Shown in pieces: positions 1-8,377 of a DNA stretch of 35,621 bases. Under the pieces are notes generated by a model. It ran no database searches, was not told the origin of the DNA, and saw only the letters and a program-made list of their open reading frames with translations. The stretch is taken from NCBI GenBank assembly GCA_028282195.1, contig JANQII010000287.1:1-35621 (forward strand), in the 5' to 3' direction. Source of the DNA: Prolixibacteraceae bacterium (lineage in GTDB: Bacteria; Bacteroidota; Bacteroidia; Bacteroidales; Prolixibacteraceae). Each line of letters starts with the position of its first letter. Positions within the stretch are counted from its first letter, which is position 1. The position numbers and the translations under genes are program-made.

Positions 1-183
1 TTGGGGTGATAGGGCATGCTTGACTTGACACTAGGATCATAAGATAAAAAAACAGAAGTCTAATACAAACTTAGTCCATCAGATATTTCAACTGATCCAA
101 TCGGGCATCCGTCCAGCAATCATTCATCCCCCAGAAATATTAAGTGATCCAATGATAAACCTTTTTTGGAAATTTTTGGCAAG

Positions 184-209
184 AAAAAAGGCAGCTTCAA
201 CAAGCTGCC
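184..209 (-). terminator. Rho-independent terminator of frr
   Basis: On the minus strand GGCAGCTT and AAGCTGCC form an 8-bp stem around a GTTG loop, followed directly by six T. It lies about 55 nt past the frr stop, so it ends the frr transcript. Confidence 0.9.
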
Positions 210-263
210 TCAAAGCCATGAAAACAATTAAACAATGTTCAGAAAACAGAAAACTAGAAACAA

Positions 264-827
264 TTATATCGTTAAAATCTCTTTATTCTTTTCTTCAAGT
301 TGGTTGTCTATTTCTTTACCAAACTTATTGGTTAGCTCTTGAACATCCCCTTCGGCATCTTTTTCAAGATCTTCGGACAAACCATTTTTCAACATCTTTT
401 TCAAAGAATCGTTCGCCTCTTTACGGGCATTCCTGATACTTACCTTTGCATTTTCACCTTCCTGACCAACTTGTTTTGTTAGTTCTTTACGGCGTTCTTC
501 AGTAAGTGGCGGAACGTTGATTCTTATAATCTCTCCGTTGTTCTCAGGATTAAATCCCAAATTGGCATTCATAATTGCCTTCTCGATCGGAGCGATCATC
601 GTTTTTTCCCAGGGCTGAACAGCAATTGTTCTTGCATCTGGTGTGCTAAGGTTTGAAACCTGGTTGAGGGGAGTCATGCTCCCGTAATAATCAACCATCA
701 CACCATCTAACATCCTTGGAGAAGCCTTTCCTGCACGTATATGAACCAATTCAGTCTCTAAATGTTTAATGGCGGCTTCCATTTTTTCTTCACAAACACC
801 TAGTATTAATTGTACTTCTTCTTCCAT
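264..827 (-). CDS. frr: Ribosome recycling factor
   Basis: Ribosome recycling factor (RRF) splits post-termination ribosomes together with EF-G so that subunits can be reused; it acts in the cytosol. The product is 187 aa, the usual RRF length (about 185), with the conserved N-terminal core around IRAGKASPRMLDG, the central VSNLSTPDARTIAVQPWEK and INVPPLTEERRKELTKQ. The start chosen is the ATG at 825-827, giving MEEEVQLIL. A longer reading from a TTG at 864-866 is unlikely because that TTG lies inside a -7 box. The gene follows pyrH in the same direction, the common pyrH-frr arrangement, but a promoter-like box and an 80-bp gap suggest it can also be transcribed alone. It ends at a clear terminator. 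Confidence 0.97.
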   Translation of the reverse strand: MEEEVQLILGVCEEKMEAAIKHLETELVHIRAGKASPRMLDGVMVDYYGSMTPLNQVSNLSTPDARTIAVQPWEKTMIAPIEKAIMNANLGFNPENNGEIIRINVPPLTEERRKELTKQVGQEGENAKVSIRNARKEANDSLKKMLKNGLSEDLEKDAEGDVQELTNKFGKEIDNQLEEKNKEILTI

Positions 828-863
828 ATAAGATAAAATGCTCTGTTCATTTTGTGCTGAGAG

Positions 864-871
864 CAAATATA
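864..871 (-). promoter_or_regulatory. Bacteroidota-type -7 box for frr
   Basis: The minus strand reads TATATTTG, a perfect TAnnTTTG -7 element, 36 bp before the frr ATG. No convincing -33 TTTG was found at the expected spacing. It argues against the in-frame TTG inside it being a start codon. Confidence 0.5.
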
Positions 872-935
872 GAAAAAATTAAAGAATCCTTAAAATTTCT
901 TAATGATTTTAATGAAAAATGCTCTATAATATGTT

Positions 936-1646
936 TTAGTTATGTACTAAAGTGCCAATGTTTTCGCCCGAAATAACCTTTTTAAGATTTCCTGCAATAT
1001 CCATATTAAAAACTACAATTGGGAGCTTATTTTCTTTACACATGGTTGTTGCTGTAAGATCCATAACCTTCAGCCCGCGGTTATAAATCTCATCAAAAGT
1101 TATTTCATCAAATTTAGTTGCTGAAGGGTCTTTTTCAGGGTCCGCAGTGTAAATCCCATCTACACGGGTCCCTTTAAGCATGGCATCTGCTTCAATCTCA
1201 ATTCCTCTTAACGAAGAGCCGGTATCGGTTGTGAAATATGGGTTTCCGGTACCAGCAGAGAAAATGGCAACTTCTCCTTTATTTAAAATTTCAATGGCTT
1301 TATCCTTCGAATAAAATTCTCCAACAGGTTCCATGCGGATTGCAGTTAAAACCCTTGATTTTACTCCAGAAGCCTGTAACGCAGAATTTAATGCCAGGCT
1401 GTTAATAACAGTAGCAAGCATGCCCATCTGATCACCTTTAACACGATCAAAACCATTGGCAGCTCCACTTAAACCTCTGAAAATATTACCACCACCGATT
1501 ACAATACCAAGCTGAACTCCCAAGTCAACTATTTCTTTTATTTGGGTAGCATATTCTTTAAGTCTTTTTTGGTCAATGCCATATTCTTGTTCTCCCATTA
1601 GGGATTCTCCACTTAGCTTTAATAGGACACGATTATATTTAGCCAT
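936..1646 (-). CDS. pyrH: UMP kinase
   Basis: Bacterial UMP kinase phosphorylates UMP to UDP with ATP in pyrimidine nucleotide synthesis; it is a cytosolic hexamer of the amino-acid-kinase fold. The 236-aa length is typical. Visible signatures are the N-terminal LLKLSGESLMG, the glycine loop IVIGGGNIFRG, GDQMGMLATVINSLAL, the nucleotide-site stretch GTGNPYFTTDTGSSLRG, and the late ADPEKDPSATKFDEITFDE block. The ATG at 1644-1646 gives the normal MAKYNRVLLK start. It is followed by frr on the same strand and is divergent from the DUF4834 gene. A perfect -7 box lies 20 bp upstream of the start. Confidence 0.97.
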   Translation of the reverse strand: MAKYNRVLLKLSGESLMGEQEYGIDQKRLKEYATQIKEIVDLGVQLGIVIGGGNIFRGLSGAANGFDRVKGDQMGMLATVINSLALNSALQASGVKSRVLTAIRMEPVGEFYSKDKAIEILNKGEVAIFSAGTGNPYFTTDTGSSLRGIEIEADAMLKGTRVDGIYTADPEKDPSATKFDEITFDEIYNRGLKVMDLTATTMCKENKLPIVVFNMDIAGNLKKVISGENIGTLVHN

Positions 1647-1665
1647 GTTTAAAAAATGATTTTTG

Positions 1666-1673
1666 CAAAGGTA
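1666..1673 (-). promoter_or_regulatory. -7 box for pyrH
   Basis: The minus strand reads TACCTTTG, a perfect TAnnTTTG element, 20 bp before the pyrH ATG. No clear TTTG at -33 was seen. Confidence 0.5.
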
Positions 1674-1698
1674 GAAAAAATTGAGTTTGCTATTAGTA

Positions 1699-1733
1699 TA
1701 TTGAGAGCCTCACTCCAAGTGAGGCTCTCAATA
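1699..1733. repeat. Perfect 16-bp stem hairpin between divergent genes
   Basis: TTGAGAGCCTCACT (1701-1714) and its exact reverse complement (1718-1731) are separated by only CCA, and two more A/T pairs extend the stem to 16 bp. It lies just upstream of the pyrH -7 box, between the divergent pyrH and DUF4834 genes. No T-run follows on either strand, so it is not a standard terminator; an operator or relic of a transcript end is possible. Confidence 0.8.
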
Positions 1734-1797
1734 AAATTCTAATGGTTTCTGTTTAGTAATAAATTACTAATTTTACAGCCGCTGATTTTCAATCGTT

Positions 1798-2058
1798 ATG
1801 ATTTATTTAAATGAAATATTATTTCTTGGACCTGGTTTATTCAGAACCATTCTTGTAATCGCAGTTATTTATTTTTTAATTCGGTTTTTCAGGAGAGTTG
1901 TTAGTCCAATGTTCAATCCTCCACAAAAACCTCCAGGTAATTTTCAACGTGATGATAACCGAAGGGAAGGAGATGTTACGGTTGAAAAGAAAAGAAAGAA
2001 AAAATCGAATGTAAAGGAGGATGAAGGAGAATACGTCGATTTTGAAGAAGTAGATTAA
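1798..2058 (+). CDS. DUF4834-type small membrane protein
   Basis: An 86-aa protein of unknown function resembling the Bacteroidota-specific DUF4834 family. It has one N-terminal membrane segment (about residues 5-27, LGPGLFRTILVIAVIYFLIR), then a basic stretch (RFFRRVV), a proline-rich linker with PPQKPPGNF, and a highly charged Lys/Arg- and Glu-rich tail ending EYVDFEEVD. The layout predicts an inner-membrane anchor with a cytosolic charged tail. It starts at ATG 1798 and sits 28 bp upstream of glycyl-tRNA synthetase, so the two are probably co-transcribed. The family call is by recollection of the pattern; no biochemical role is known. Confidence 0.75.
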   Translation: MIYLNEILFLGPGLFRTILVIAVIYFLIRFFRRVVSPMFNPPQKPPGNFQRDDNRREGDVTVEKKRKKKSNVKEDEGEYVDFEEVD

Positions 2059-2086
2059 TCCCAAAAGAAAATAAAACCAAAAAATT

Positions 2087-3640
2087 ATGGCGCAGGAAGA
2101 TGTTTTTAAGAAGCTGATTGCCCACTGCAAAGAGTATGGATACGTGTTTCAATCGAGTGAAGTTTATGACGGGCTTGGTGCAGTTTATGATTATGGGCAA
2201 AATGGCGTTGAGCTAAAAAACAACATTAAAAAATATTGGTGGGATAGCATGGTGCTGTTGCACGAAAATGTAGTTGGAATTGACTCTGCTATTTTTATGC
2301 ACCCTACTATTTGGAAAGCTTCCGGCCATGTGGATGCGTTTAATGATCCGTTAATTGACAATAAAGATTCCAAAAAAAGATACCGTGCTGATGTTTTAAT
2401 TGAAGATCAGCTTGCCAGGTTCGAGGAAAAAATGAACAAGGAAGTAGCCAAGGCAAAGAAACGCTTTGGTGATGCTTTTGACGAAAGGCAATTCCGCGAT
2501 ACAAACCCTCGTGTACTGGCCAATCAGCAAAAATGGAATGACTTACACGAGCGTTTTTCTAAAGCATTAAACGATAATAATCTGGAAGAATTAAAACAGA
2601 TTATTGTTGATCAGGAAATTGTTTGTCCGATTAGCGGAAGCAGAAACTGGACTGATGTTCGCCAATTTAACCTGATGTTTGCTACAGAGATGGGATCAAC
2701 TTCTGATGGAGCCATGAAAGTTTACCTTCGTCCTGAGACAGCGCAGGGTATTTTTGTAAACTACCTGAACGTTCAGAAAACCGGACGAATGAAAATCCCT
2801 TTTGGAATTGCACAGATTGGTAAAGCTTTCCGTAACGAAATCGTAGCACGTCAGTTTATTTTCCGTATGCGTGAATTCGAGCAAATGGAAATGCAATTCT
2901 TTGTGCGCCCCGGATCAGAACTTGATTGGTTTGAAAAATGGAAAGAAACCCGGATGAAATGGCATAAAGCACTTGGATTTGGAGATGATAATTATCGTTT
3001 TCACGAGCATGAAAAACTGGCTCATTATGCCAATGCAGCAGTAGATGTTGAGTATAAATTCCCATTTGGGTTTAAAGAAGTTGAAGGAATTCACTCCCGT
3101 ACTGATTTTGACTTATCCCAGCATCAGGAATATTCAGGGAAGAAGATTCAATATTACGATCCGGAATTAGGAGAATCATATGTACCCTATGTTGTTGAGA
3201 CTTCAATTGGTGTTGACCGTATGTTCCTTCAAGTGATTTCCGCTTCGTATTGTGAAGAAGAAGTGGAGGCTGCAAATGGTAAAAAAGATACCCGTGTGGT
3301 ATTGAAACTTCCGGTAGCGCTAGCTCCAATTAAACTGGCAGTAATGCCGCTTGTTAAGAAAGATGGTCTTCCTGAAAAAGCAAGGGAAATTATTGATGAC
3401 CTTAAGTTTGACTTCAATTGTCAGTATGACGAAAAAGATTCTATCGGTAAACGTTACCGTCGTCAGGATGCAATTGGTACACCTTTCTGCGTTACCGTTG
3501 ATCATCAAACGCTGGAAGATCAAACAGTAACTATTCGTTCCCGTGATACAATGGGGCAAGAACGAGTTACTATCGATAAATTGAAAGGCATTATTTCAGA
3601 ACAAACCAGTATTAAGGCTTTGTTTGAGAAATTGAAATAG
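2087..3640 (+). CDS. glyS: Glycyl-tRNA synthetase (alpha2 type)
   Basis: Class II aminoacyl-tRNA synthetase that charges tRNA-Gly. At 517 aa it is the single-chain homodimeric type found in Bacteroidota, archaea and eukaryotes, not the alpha2-beta2 GlyQ/GlyS type. The N-terminal part has the typical GYVFQSSEVYDGLGAVYDYG motif 1 region. Next come YLRPETAQGIFVNY, motif 2 as FRNEIVARQFIFRMREFEQ, and motif 3 as VVETSIGVDRMFL. The C-terminal anticodon-binding domain begins around LAPIKLAVMPLV and includes GKRYRRQDAIGTPFCVTVD. It starts at ATG 2087. The region after the stop carries a MITE-like repeat and, nearly 500 bp on, a plus-strand terminator. Confidence 0.97.
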   Translation: MAQEDVFKKLIAHCKEYGYVFQSSEVYDGLGAVYDYGQNGVELKNNIKKYWWDSMVLLHENVVGIDSAIFMHPTIWKASGHVDAFNDPLIDNKDSKKRYRADVLIEDQLARFEEKMNKEVAKAKKRFGDAFDERQFRDTNPRVLANQQKWNDLHERFSKALNDNNLEELKQIIVDQEIVCPISGSRNWTDVRQFNLMFATEMGSTSDGAMKVYLRPETAQGIFVNYLNVQKTGRMKIPFGIAQIGKAFRNEIVARQFIFRMREFEQMEMQFFVRPGSELDWFEKWKETRMKWHKALGFGDDNYRFHEHEKLAHYANAAVDVEYKFPFGFKEVEGIHSRTDFDLSQHQEYSGKKIQYYDPELGESYVPYVVETSIGVDRMFLQVISASYCEEEVEAANGKKDTRVVLKLPVALAPIKLAVMPLVKKDGLPEKAREIIDDLKFDFNCQYDEKDSIGKRYRRQDAIGTPFCVTVDHQTLEDQTVTIRSRDTMGQERVTIDKLKGIISEQTSIKALFEKLK

Positions 3641-3685
3641 AAGAATTACAGGCTATGAAGTTGTCAAAAGTTAAATGACAATATT

Positions 3686-3951
3686 AACGTGAGTTTTGGG
3701 TTGATCTTAACATTTTGCAAAATAATCATTGTCCCAAGTCACCCCTTAGCGCACTTTCCGATAAAAACTTTGTGCACTTTGCGGTTAAATAATCCGATGA
3801 AAACCAATGAAATAAATAAAATATGAATTTATCAATGCCAAATAAATAAACCGCAAAGGAACATAAGAACCCGCAAAGACGCGAATAGAGATCAATACAG
3901 ACTAACACCATAAACCATGAAAAACAATTTATTGAATCCAAAACTCACGTT
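3686..3951 (+). mobile_element. MITE-like inverted-repeat element, copy 1
   Basis: A 266-bp noncoding element bounded by terminal inverted repeats AACGTGAGTTTTGG(G/A)TT. The hexamer AATATT flanks both ends (3680-3685 and 3952-3957), a possible target duplication. A second copy, about 90% identical by eye and in opposite orientation, lies at 18503-18765. The interior carries CTTTGCGGTT-type motifs pointing both ways and no credible ORF. It sits in the glyS-ppk2 intergenic space. Which transposase mobilises it is not visible in the window. Confidence 0.8.
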
Positions 3952-3997
3952 AATATTATGCTATTGAATGGAATAATTGGTTTTTTTGACTCTCCCT

Positions 3998-4019
3998 CCC
4001 TGCCTGACGGTAGGCAGGG
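3998..4019. repeat. GC-rich hairpin (CCCTGCCT / AGGCAGGG)
   Basis: An 8-bp perfect inverted repeat with a 6-nt loop in an AT-rich intergenic region, 47 bp after the MITE-like element. A similar CCTGCC/GGCAGG hairpin occurs next to the other element copy at 18784-18803, so this may be a dispersed intergenic palindrome. Confidence 0.6.
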
Positions 4020-4128
4020 TGAGTTAATTGAAAAAAAGTGTCACAATTCATGACATTAGCAAATAACTCTATTTTATATAATTACAGCCACTTTCAGCTT
4101 CTAACTTTAAACAAGTTCTATATATGAC

Positions 4129-4162
4129 AAGCTGTTCTCTCAATCGAAAGAACAGCTTTTTT
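4129..4162 (+). terminator. Rho-independent terminator, plus strand
   Basis: AAGCTGTTCT pairs perfectly with AGAACAGCTT (4149-4158) across a 10-nt loop and is followed by a run of T ending near 4162. Read on the plus strand it is a strong terminator. The nearest upstream plus-strand gene is glyS, 490 bp away beyond the repeat element. It could also serve ppk2 from the other side, though without a good T-run. Confidence 0.8.
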
Positions 4163-4174
4163 ATTGCAGTATTT

Positions 4175-4972
4175 CTAATAAACTTTTGGGACGTAGGTCA
4201 TTTCATCTAAAGGAGGGCGTACATAGCCCTTGTTTTCAATCCGGGCAGGTAATTCTATAGGAGCGGGTGTTAAATCGTCGTAAGGAATCATAGAAAGCAA
4301 GTGGCTGATGCAATTTAACCTTGCCCGTTTTTTATCATCAGCTTCAACCACATACCAGGGACTTACTTTTGTATCCGTATAAGCAAACATTTCATCTTTT
4401 GCTTTTGAATATTCAACAAAATATTCTCTCGATTTCAAATCCATATCGCTAAGTTTCCATCGTTTTGTCGGGTCGTTTATTCTTGCCTGGAAACGTTTTT
4501 CCTGCTCTTCTTCACTAACCGAGAACCAGTACTTGATCAGGATAATCCCTGACCGGATCAGCATCCTTTCAAAATTGGGGCAAGATCTTAAAAATTCCCA
4601 ATATTCCTCATTGGTGCAAAAACCCATTACATGTTCAACCCCTGCCCGGTTGTACCAGCTTCGATCAAACAATACCATCTGTCCGGCAGCAGGCAGGTGA
4701 TGTACATAACGTTGAAAATACCACTGTGTTTTTTCTTTTTCAGTAGGGGTGCCCAGTGCAATAACACTGCATATGCGTGGATTTAAAGACTGAATGATTC
4801 GTTTTATCGTTCCTCCCTTCCCAGCTGCATCGCGCCCTTCAAAAAGTACAACTACTTTTAATCCTTTAAACTTTATCCATTCCTGAAGTTTGACCAATTC
4901 TATCTGGAGTTTCTCAAGCTCATCTTCATAAACTTTTTTTGATAGTTTTGGTTCTGTTACCGTTTTCCCCAT
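4175..4972 (-). CDS. ppk2: Polyphosphate kinase 2 family protein
   Basis: PPK2 enzymes transfer phosphate between polyphosphate and nucleotides (for example ADP or GDP to the triphosphate). The 265-aa single-domain P-loop protein shows the Walker A motif GRDAAGKGG (residues 46-54), the Walker B/lid region LFDRSWYNRAGVE (about 101-113) and the later lid basics KRWKLSDMDLKSREYF. The C-terminal PWYVVEADDKKRARLN is also typical. The length fits single-domain class I or III PPK2; which nucleotide it prefers cannot be read from the sequence. It is transcribed alone, divergent from a secreted unknown. No ppk1 or exopolyphosphatase gene is nearby. Confidence 0.93.
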   Translation of the reverse strand: MGKTVTEPKLSKKVYEDELEKLQIELVKLQEWIKFKGLKVVVLFEGRDAAGKGGTIKRIIQSLNPRICSVIALGTPTEKEKTQWYFQRYVHHLPAAGQMVLFDRSWYNRAGVEHVMGFCTNEEYWEFLRSCPNFERMLIRSGIILIKYWFSVSEEEQEKRFQARINDPTKRWKLSDMDLKSREYFVEYSKAKDEMFAYTDTKVSPWYVVEADDKKRARLNCISHLLSMIPYDDLTPAPIELPARIENKGYVRPPLDEMTYVPKVY

Positions 4973-5494
4973 AAGCCAAAAGTTTTGATTAAACAGTTAT
5001 TTTGAGCCTATTAAATTTATAAAAATAACTTACGCTGAGAAAAATTAACTTAGTTTTTCTTGTTTGTCTTAGTGTTGTGTTTGATTAATTCCATTCTGTT
5101 TATTGTCAAATAACTTTCTTTTTTCAGTATGCACTTATAAATTTCTGTAATTTGTGAGCATAGCTATTGGATTGAATTAGAGTTGCTAAATATTTAGCAA
5201 CTCTGACATTTTTTAACTTGCATTAATTCAGGTGTTTATAGTTTTAAATTTATAAAATGTGTTGTAAAACATATGACTTTAAGATTATAAGCAATGTTGA
5301 TATTTTTCTTGATTTAAGTGGGATTTTTATCCTTTTTGAGTTATAAAATCAGCCAATTTTTAGATTTTGCTTACAATTTGGAAGAAGGCTTTTAAAGGCT
5401 AATAAAAAATATGGAGTTTTGTCAGTTTTTTAGGTGTATGGAGAATCTATTTTTGCCGCCGTCCATAAGAGATAAACAATTAAAAAAGTTAGCT
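4973..5494. other. Divergent intergenic region, ppk2 to secreted protein
   Basis: About 520 bp of AT-rich DNA with no credible ORF or RNA gene recognised. Its main landmark is the 26-bp perfect palindrome at 5179-5204. Regulatory sequences for ppk2 (minus) and the following gene (plus) must lie here, but no perfect TAnnTTTG box could be fixed for either. Confidence 0.6.
5179..5214 (+). repeat. 26-bp perfect palindrome followed by a T-run
   Basis: The half-site AGAGTTGCTAAAT (5179-5191) is followed without spacer by its exact reverse complement (5192-5204). Four bases later comes a run of six T. As RNA read on the plus strand this resembles a terminator, but no plus-strand gene lies upstream. 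As DNA it could be an operator between the divergent genes. Confidence 0.75.
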
Positions 5495-5962
5495 ATGAAA
5501 ATCAGGGTTATTTGTATTTTGTTTATGGCTTTTTGTGCCATTTCTTTTAGTGTATCAGCTGGTGAGAAAAACTCTTTTATTGATGACTACAAAATATCAG
5601 TTGTAGAAGATTTTGAACCAAACAAATTGTTTCATCAAAGCTGGGAGATTACTTATGGTGAGTCAAACAGGCCCGTTCAGGTATTCCTAAAGGAGACTAA
5701 AAAAGGAAAGCAATATATAGTGCGAACTAAGTATTTTGAAGTAAAATACTTAAATACGAAAGATGGTTTTGGTGTTCATCCCCTAAAATATTCAGAGGCT
5801 ACGGTTCCTGAAGAATTGAACAGCAAAGTAATTAATCAGGCTCAAATGAATTCCCAAAAAGTTATTTCAAAGTCTAAAGTAGATCAGAAAGAGGCATTGG
5901 AATTAATCGCAGGGTTTCTTCCGGAGTTGGTCAATGATTCTTACAAAAACATCTTGAATTAA
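5495..5962 (+). CDS. Small secreted protein of unknown function
   Basis: Not recognised as a known family. From the ATG at 5495 it is 155 aa with a clear Sec signal peptide: basic MKIR, a hydrophobic core (VICILFMAFCAISFS) and a likely signal-peptidase site after VSA-G. The mature part is charged and soluble, with DYKISVVEDFEPNKLFHQSWEITYGES and a Lys-rich segment before a C-terminal helix (KEALELIAGFLPELVND). No lipobox cysteine or repeated motif is seen. A longer reading from an ATG at 5411 would put 28 unlikely residues before the signal peptide. The gene stands alone and ends at a strong hairpin terminator. Confidence 0.7.
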   Translation: MKIRVICILFMAFCAISFSVSAGEKNSFIDDYKISVVEDFEPNKLFHQSWEITYGESNRPVQVFLKETKKGKQYIVRTKYFEVKYLNTKDGFGVHPLKYSEATVPEELNSKVINQAQMNSQKVISKSKVDQKEALELIAGFLPELVNDSYKNILN

Positions 5963-5981
5963 TAATTATTACAGCTTAGTT

Positions 5982-6011
5982 AAAAACCGCTCTGAAAAGG
6001 GCGGTTTTTTT
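5982..6011. terminator. Bidirectional terminator between convergent genes
   Basis: The stem AAAAACCGCTCT / AGGGCGGTTTTT (one G-T wobble) around a GAAA loop is followed by T on the plus strand and preceded by A (T on the minus strand). It lies 20 bp after the secreted-protein stop and touches the wbpB-like stop at 6010-6012. Confidence 0.88.
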
Positions 6012-6945
6012 ATTTCAAAAACGGATGATAATCTCCAACCAAACCAACTGGATTTGAGTTAGCAATTTCATGGGTCAATAAAATGCATGGTTTAGCTTCC
6101 TGCAAGCCAAAGCCCTTCCCTTGAAGGATGTTCAGATACGATTTAGTATGCAAGTTTGTAAACCCTTCACTAAATTCGGTTTCTTCTCCTTCAATGGTTA
6201 TTGAACGGTAAGTACGAATTCCCTGAACTTTTGTTTTTTCAGGTATATCATTATAATCAAGGCTTAAATACCAGCGAACATTTGCATTTTCTAATTCAAG
6301 AAATCCGGCAGCCTTGTCGTGTTCAAATTTGTGAACAACACTATTTTTAACTTCTCCAAAAATCCAACGGAGCATATCAAAAAAGTGAATGCCAATGTTA
6401 TTAGCCACCCCTCCTGACTTATTGATGTCACCTTTCCAACTTTTGTAGTACCATTTTCCCCGGGAAGTAATGTAAGTTAGATCAATGTCATAAACTTTAT
6501 CTTTTGGGCTATTTTTTATCTTTTCCCTTAAGGTAATGATGGAAGGGTGCAAACGTAATTGAAGAATATTGAAAACCTGTTTGCCAGTTTCTTTTTCTGC
6601 TTTTTCAATGTCGTCAAGTTCTTTGGGATGAAGAACAAGCGGTTTCTCACAAATAGCAAATGCCCGGTTGTTTAAAGCGAACTGAATGTGTTGCGCGTGA
6701 AAATGATTGGGTGTACAAATGCTCATGTATTCGATTGGCGAATCCGTTTGTTGTTGTTCTGCAACAAACTGCCCAAATTTATTAAAATCAAGATAAAACT
6801 CAGCTTGAGGAAAATAGCTGTCCATTCTTCCCATTACATCAAAAAGATCTGTTGCTGCAATTATCTGGTTGCCGGTTTCTTTTACAGCTCGCATGTGTCG
6901 CTCAGCGATAAAACCAGCTGCACCAATCAGGGCAAAATTCTTCAT
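6010..6945 (-). CDS. wbpB: UDP-GlcNAcA 3-dehydrogenase (WbpB/WlbA-like)
   Basis: Gfo/Idh/MocA-family oxidoreductase; WbpB/WlbA oxidises C3 of UDP-N-acetylglucosaminuronic acid to the 3-keto sugar using tightly bound NAD. The Rossmann fold starts with ALIGAAGFIAERH (residues 5-17), followed by SICTPNHFHAQH and the catalytic-region EKP (100-102). GGVANNIGIHFFDMLRW carries the family's active-site histidine region. The ATG at 6943-6945 gives 311 aa; a TTG nine bases upstream is less likely. It lies 120 bp downstream of the wbpA-like gene and completes a four-enzyme set with the three genes before it. Assignment to WbpB, not another Gfo/Idh/MocA enzyme, rests strongly on this neighbourhood. Confidence 0.88.
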   Translation of the reverse strand: MKNFALIGAAGFIAERHMRAVKETGNQIIAATDLFDVMGRMDSYFPQAEFYLDFNKFGQFVAEQQQTDSPIEYMSICTPNHFHAQHIQFALNNRAFAICEKPLVLHPKELDDIEKAEKETGKQVFNILQLRLHPSIITLREKIKNSPKDKVYDIDLTYITSRGKWYYKSWKGDINKSGGVANNIGIHFFDMLRWIFGEVKNSVVHKFEHDKAAGFLELENANVRWYLSLDYNDIPEKTKVQGIRTYRSITIEGEETEFSEGFTNLHTKSYLNILQGKGFGLQEAKPCILLTHEIANSNPVGLVGDYHPFLK

Positions 6946-7066
6946 ACGTTTCAATTATAAATTTTAACTTCTATATTTCAAAAACCAAACAACGGTATAG
7001 GATTCGCTTAAAAGATTTAATCATTTCTAATTCTACATAATGATGAAATTATTCATGTTTATTTCA

Positions 7067-8377
7067 TTATAGTTTGTAAACGTTTTCGGATGGTTCTTTA
7101 ATAAGGTTCTTTAAATCAACAATCAGCTTAGAGTGCTCCTTGATATATTCAGCATCAAAGACATCGTGCTTGGTACTGATTACAACACAATCCATGCTAT
7201 TTAAGAACTCAGGAGTGAACTCACTTGAATTGTATAACCGGCCTTCATCAGTTTTTATTTCAGAAATAAAAGGATCGTGGTAATAAACATCGCCACCTTT
7301 TTTAGCCGTTTCATCAATTATTTTTAGTGAAGGGGACTCCCTTTCGTCGTCAATGTTTGGTTTGTAAGCAACACCTAAAAATAAAATCTTACTACCATTG
7401 ATTGCTTTTTTATGGCGGTTCAATGCTGATGTTATTTTGAGAGTCATGCGGTGAGCCATCATATTATTGATGTGCCCTGCGGCATGGATCATACTTAAGT
7501 CAAAACCAAATTTTTTGGCGATGTGTTCAAGGTAGAACGGATCAAGAGGGATGCAGTGACCCCCAATTCCAGGGCCAGGGTAAAAGGCCTGAAACCCATA
7601 CGGTTTTGTTTTAGCAGCATCAATAACTTCCCAAATGTTAATGTCCATTTTGCCACAGAGCAAGGCAAGTTCATTGATTAAGCTAATGTTTACCAATCGA
7701 TAAGTGTTCTCCAAAATTTTAACCATTTCAGCAATACGGGGTGAACTGACTGAATAAACTGATTCAATGACTTTTTGGTAAACCGCTTTACCAATCTCGA
7801 GTCCATCATCGTTCATTGCTCCGATTACTTTAGGAGTATTTCGGGTGTCAAATTGTTTATTACCCGGATCAACCCGTTCAGGCGAAAAAGCCAACCAAAA
7901 ATCTTTACCTTCTTTTAAACCGGATTTTTCTTCCAAAATTGGCAAAATGAAGCTTTCTGTTGTTGTTGGGTAGGTCGTACTTTCAAGACAAACAAAAGTA
8001 CCTTGTTTCAAATACGCTCCAATTGTTTCACAAGATTCCTGAATATAGCCCATGTCTGGTTTCTTAAAAATATCAAGTGGAGTTGGAACACAGATCAATA
8101 TTGCATCGCATTCAGCTAATTTTGAGAAATCGGTTGTTGCTTTTAGCTTGTCATTTTTTACAACCTGCTCCAAATCTTCATCTTTTACATCGCCGATATA
8201 ATTTTCTGCAGCATTTACCTGTTGTACTTTTTCTTCGGATTTTTCAAATCCGATCACCTGTATGTCTTCAATTGCAAAGCTCACTGCTAAAGGCAATCCA
8301 ACATAGCCAAGCCCTATTACACCAACCAGTTCTTCTGACTTATTGATTTTATCCCGTATATTTTGTTTCAGCGTCAT
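7067..8377 (-). CDS. wbpA: UDP-N-acetylglucosamine 6-dehydrogenase (WbpA-like)
   Basis: Nucleotide-sugar dehydrogenase of the UDP-glucose/GDP-mannose DH family; WbpA-type enzymes oxidise UDP-GlcNAc at C6 with two NAD to UDP-GlcNAcA. The 436-aa protein has the NAD-binding [12 protein letters not shown] (residues 20-31), [29 protein letters not shown], the [11 protein letters not shown] lysine/asparagine site (K220) and the catalytic cysteine in GGHCIPLDP (C275). The C-terminal part [16 protein letters not shown] is also standard. Its ATG overlaps the wbpD-like stop by four bases (ATGA), showing translational coupling. WecC-type UDP-ManNAc dehydrogenase is the main alternative; the WbpB/D/E neighbours favour WbpA. 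Confidence 0.9.
   Translation of the reverse strand: MTLKQNIRDKINKSEELVGVIGLGYVGLPLAVSFAIEDIQVIGFEKSEEKVQQVNAAENYIGDVKDEDLEQVVKNDKLKATTDFSKLAECDAILICVPTPLDIFKKPDMGYIQESCETIGAYLKQGTFVCLESTTYPTTTESFILPILEEKSGLKEGKDFWLAFSPERVDPGNKQFDTRNTPKVIGAMNDDGLEIGKAVYQKVIESVYSVSSPRIAEMVKILENTYRLVNISLINELALLCGKMDINIWEVIDAAKTKPYGFQAFYPGPGIGGHCIPLDPFYLEHIAKKFGFDLSMIHAAGHINNMMAHRMTLKITSALNRHKKAINGSKILFLGVAYKPNIDDERESPSLKIIDETAKKGGDVYYHDPFISEIKTDEGRLYNSSEFTPEFLNSMDCVVISTKHDVFDAEYIKEHSKLIVDLKNLIKEPSENVYKL

Noticed and set aside
40-126. Minus-strand mini-frame MNDCWTDARLDQLKYLMD
   Set aside because: It slightly recalls the GcrA N-terminus (WTDxR) but is only 18 codons with a stop just upstream and no context; chance cannot be excluded.
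864-866. TTG start giving a 200-aa RRF
   Set aside because: The codon lies inside a perfect TAnnTTTG -7 box, and the ATG at 827 gives the normal RRF length. The same reasoning rejects the TTG starts at 10054 and 27474.
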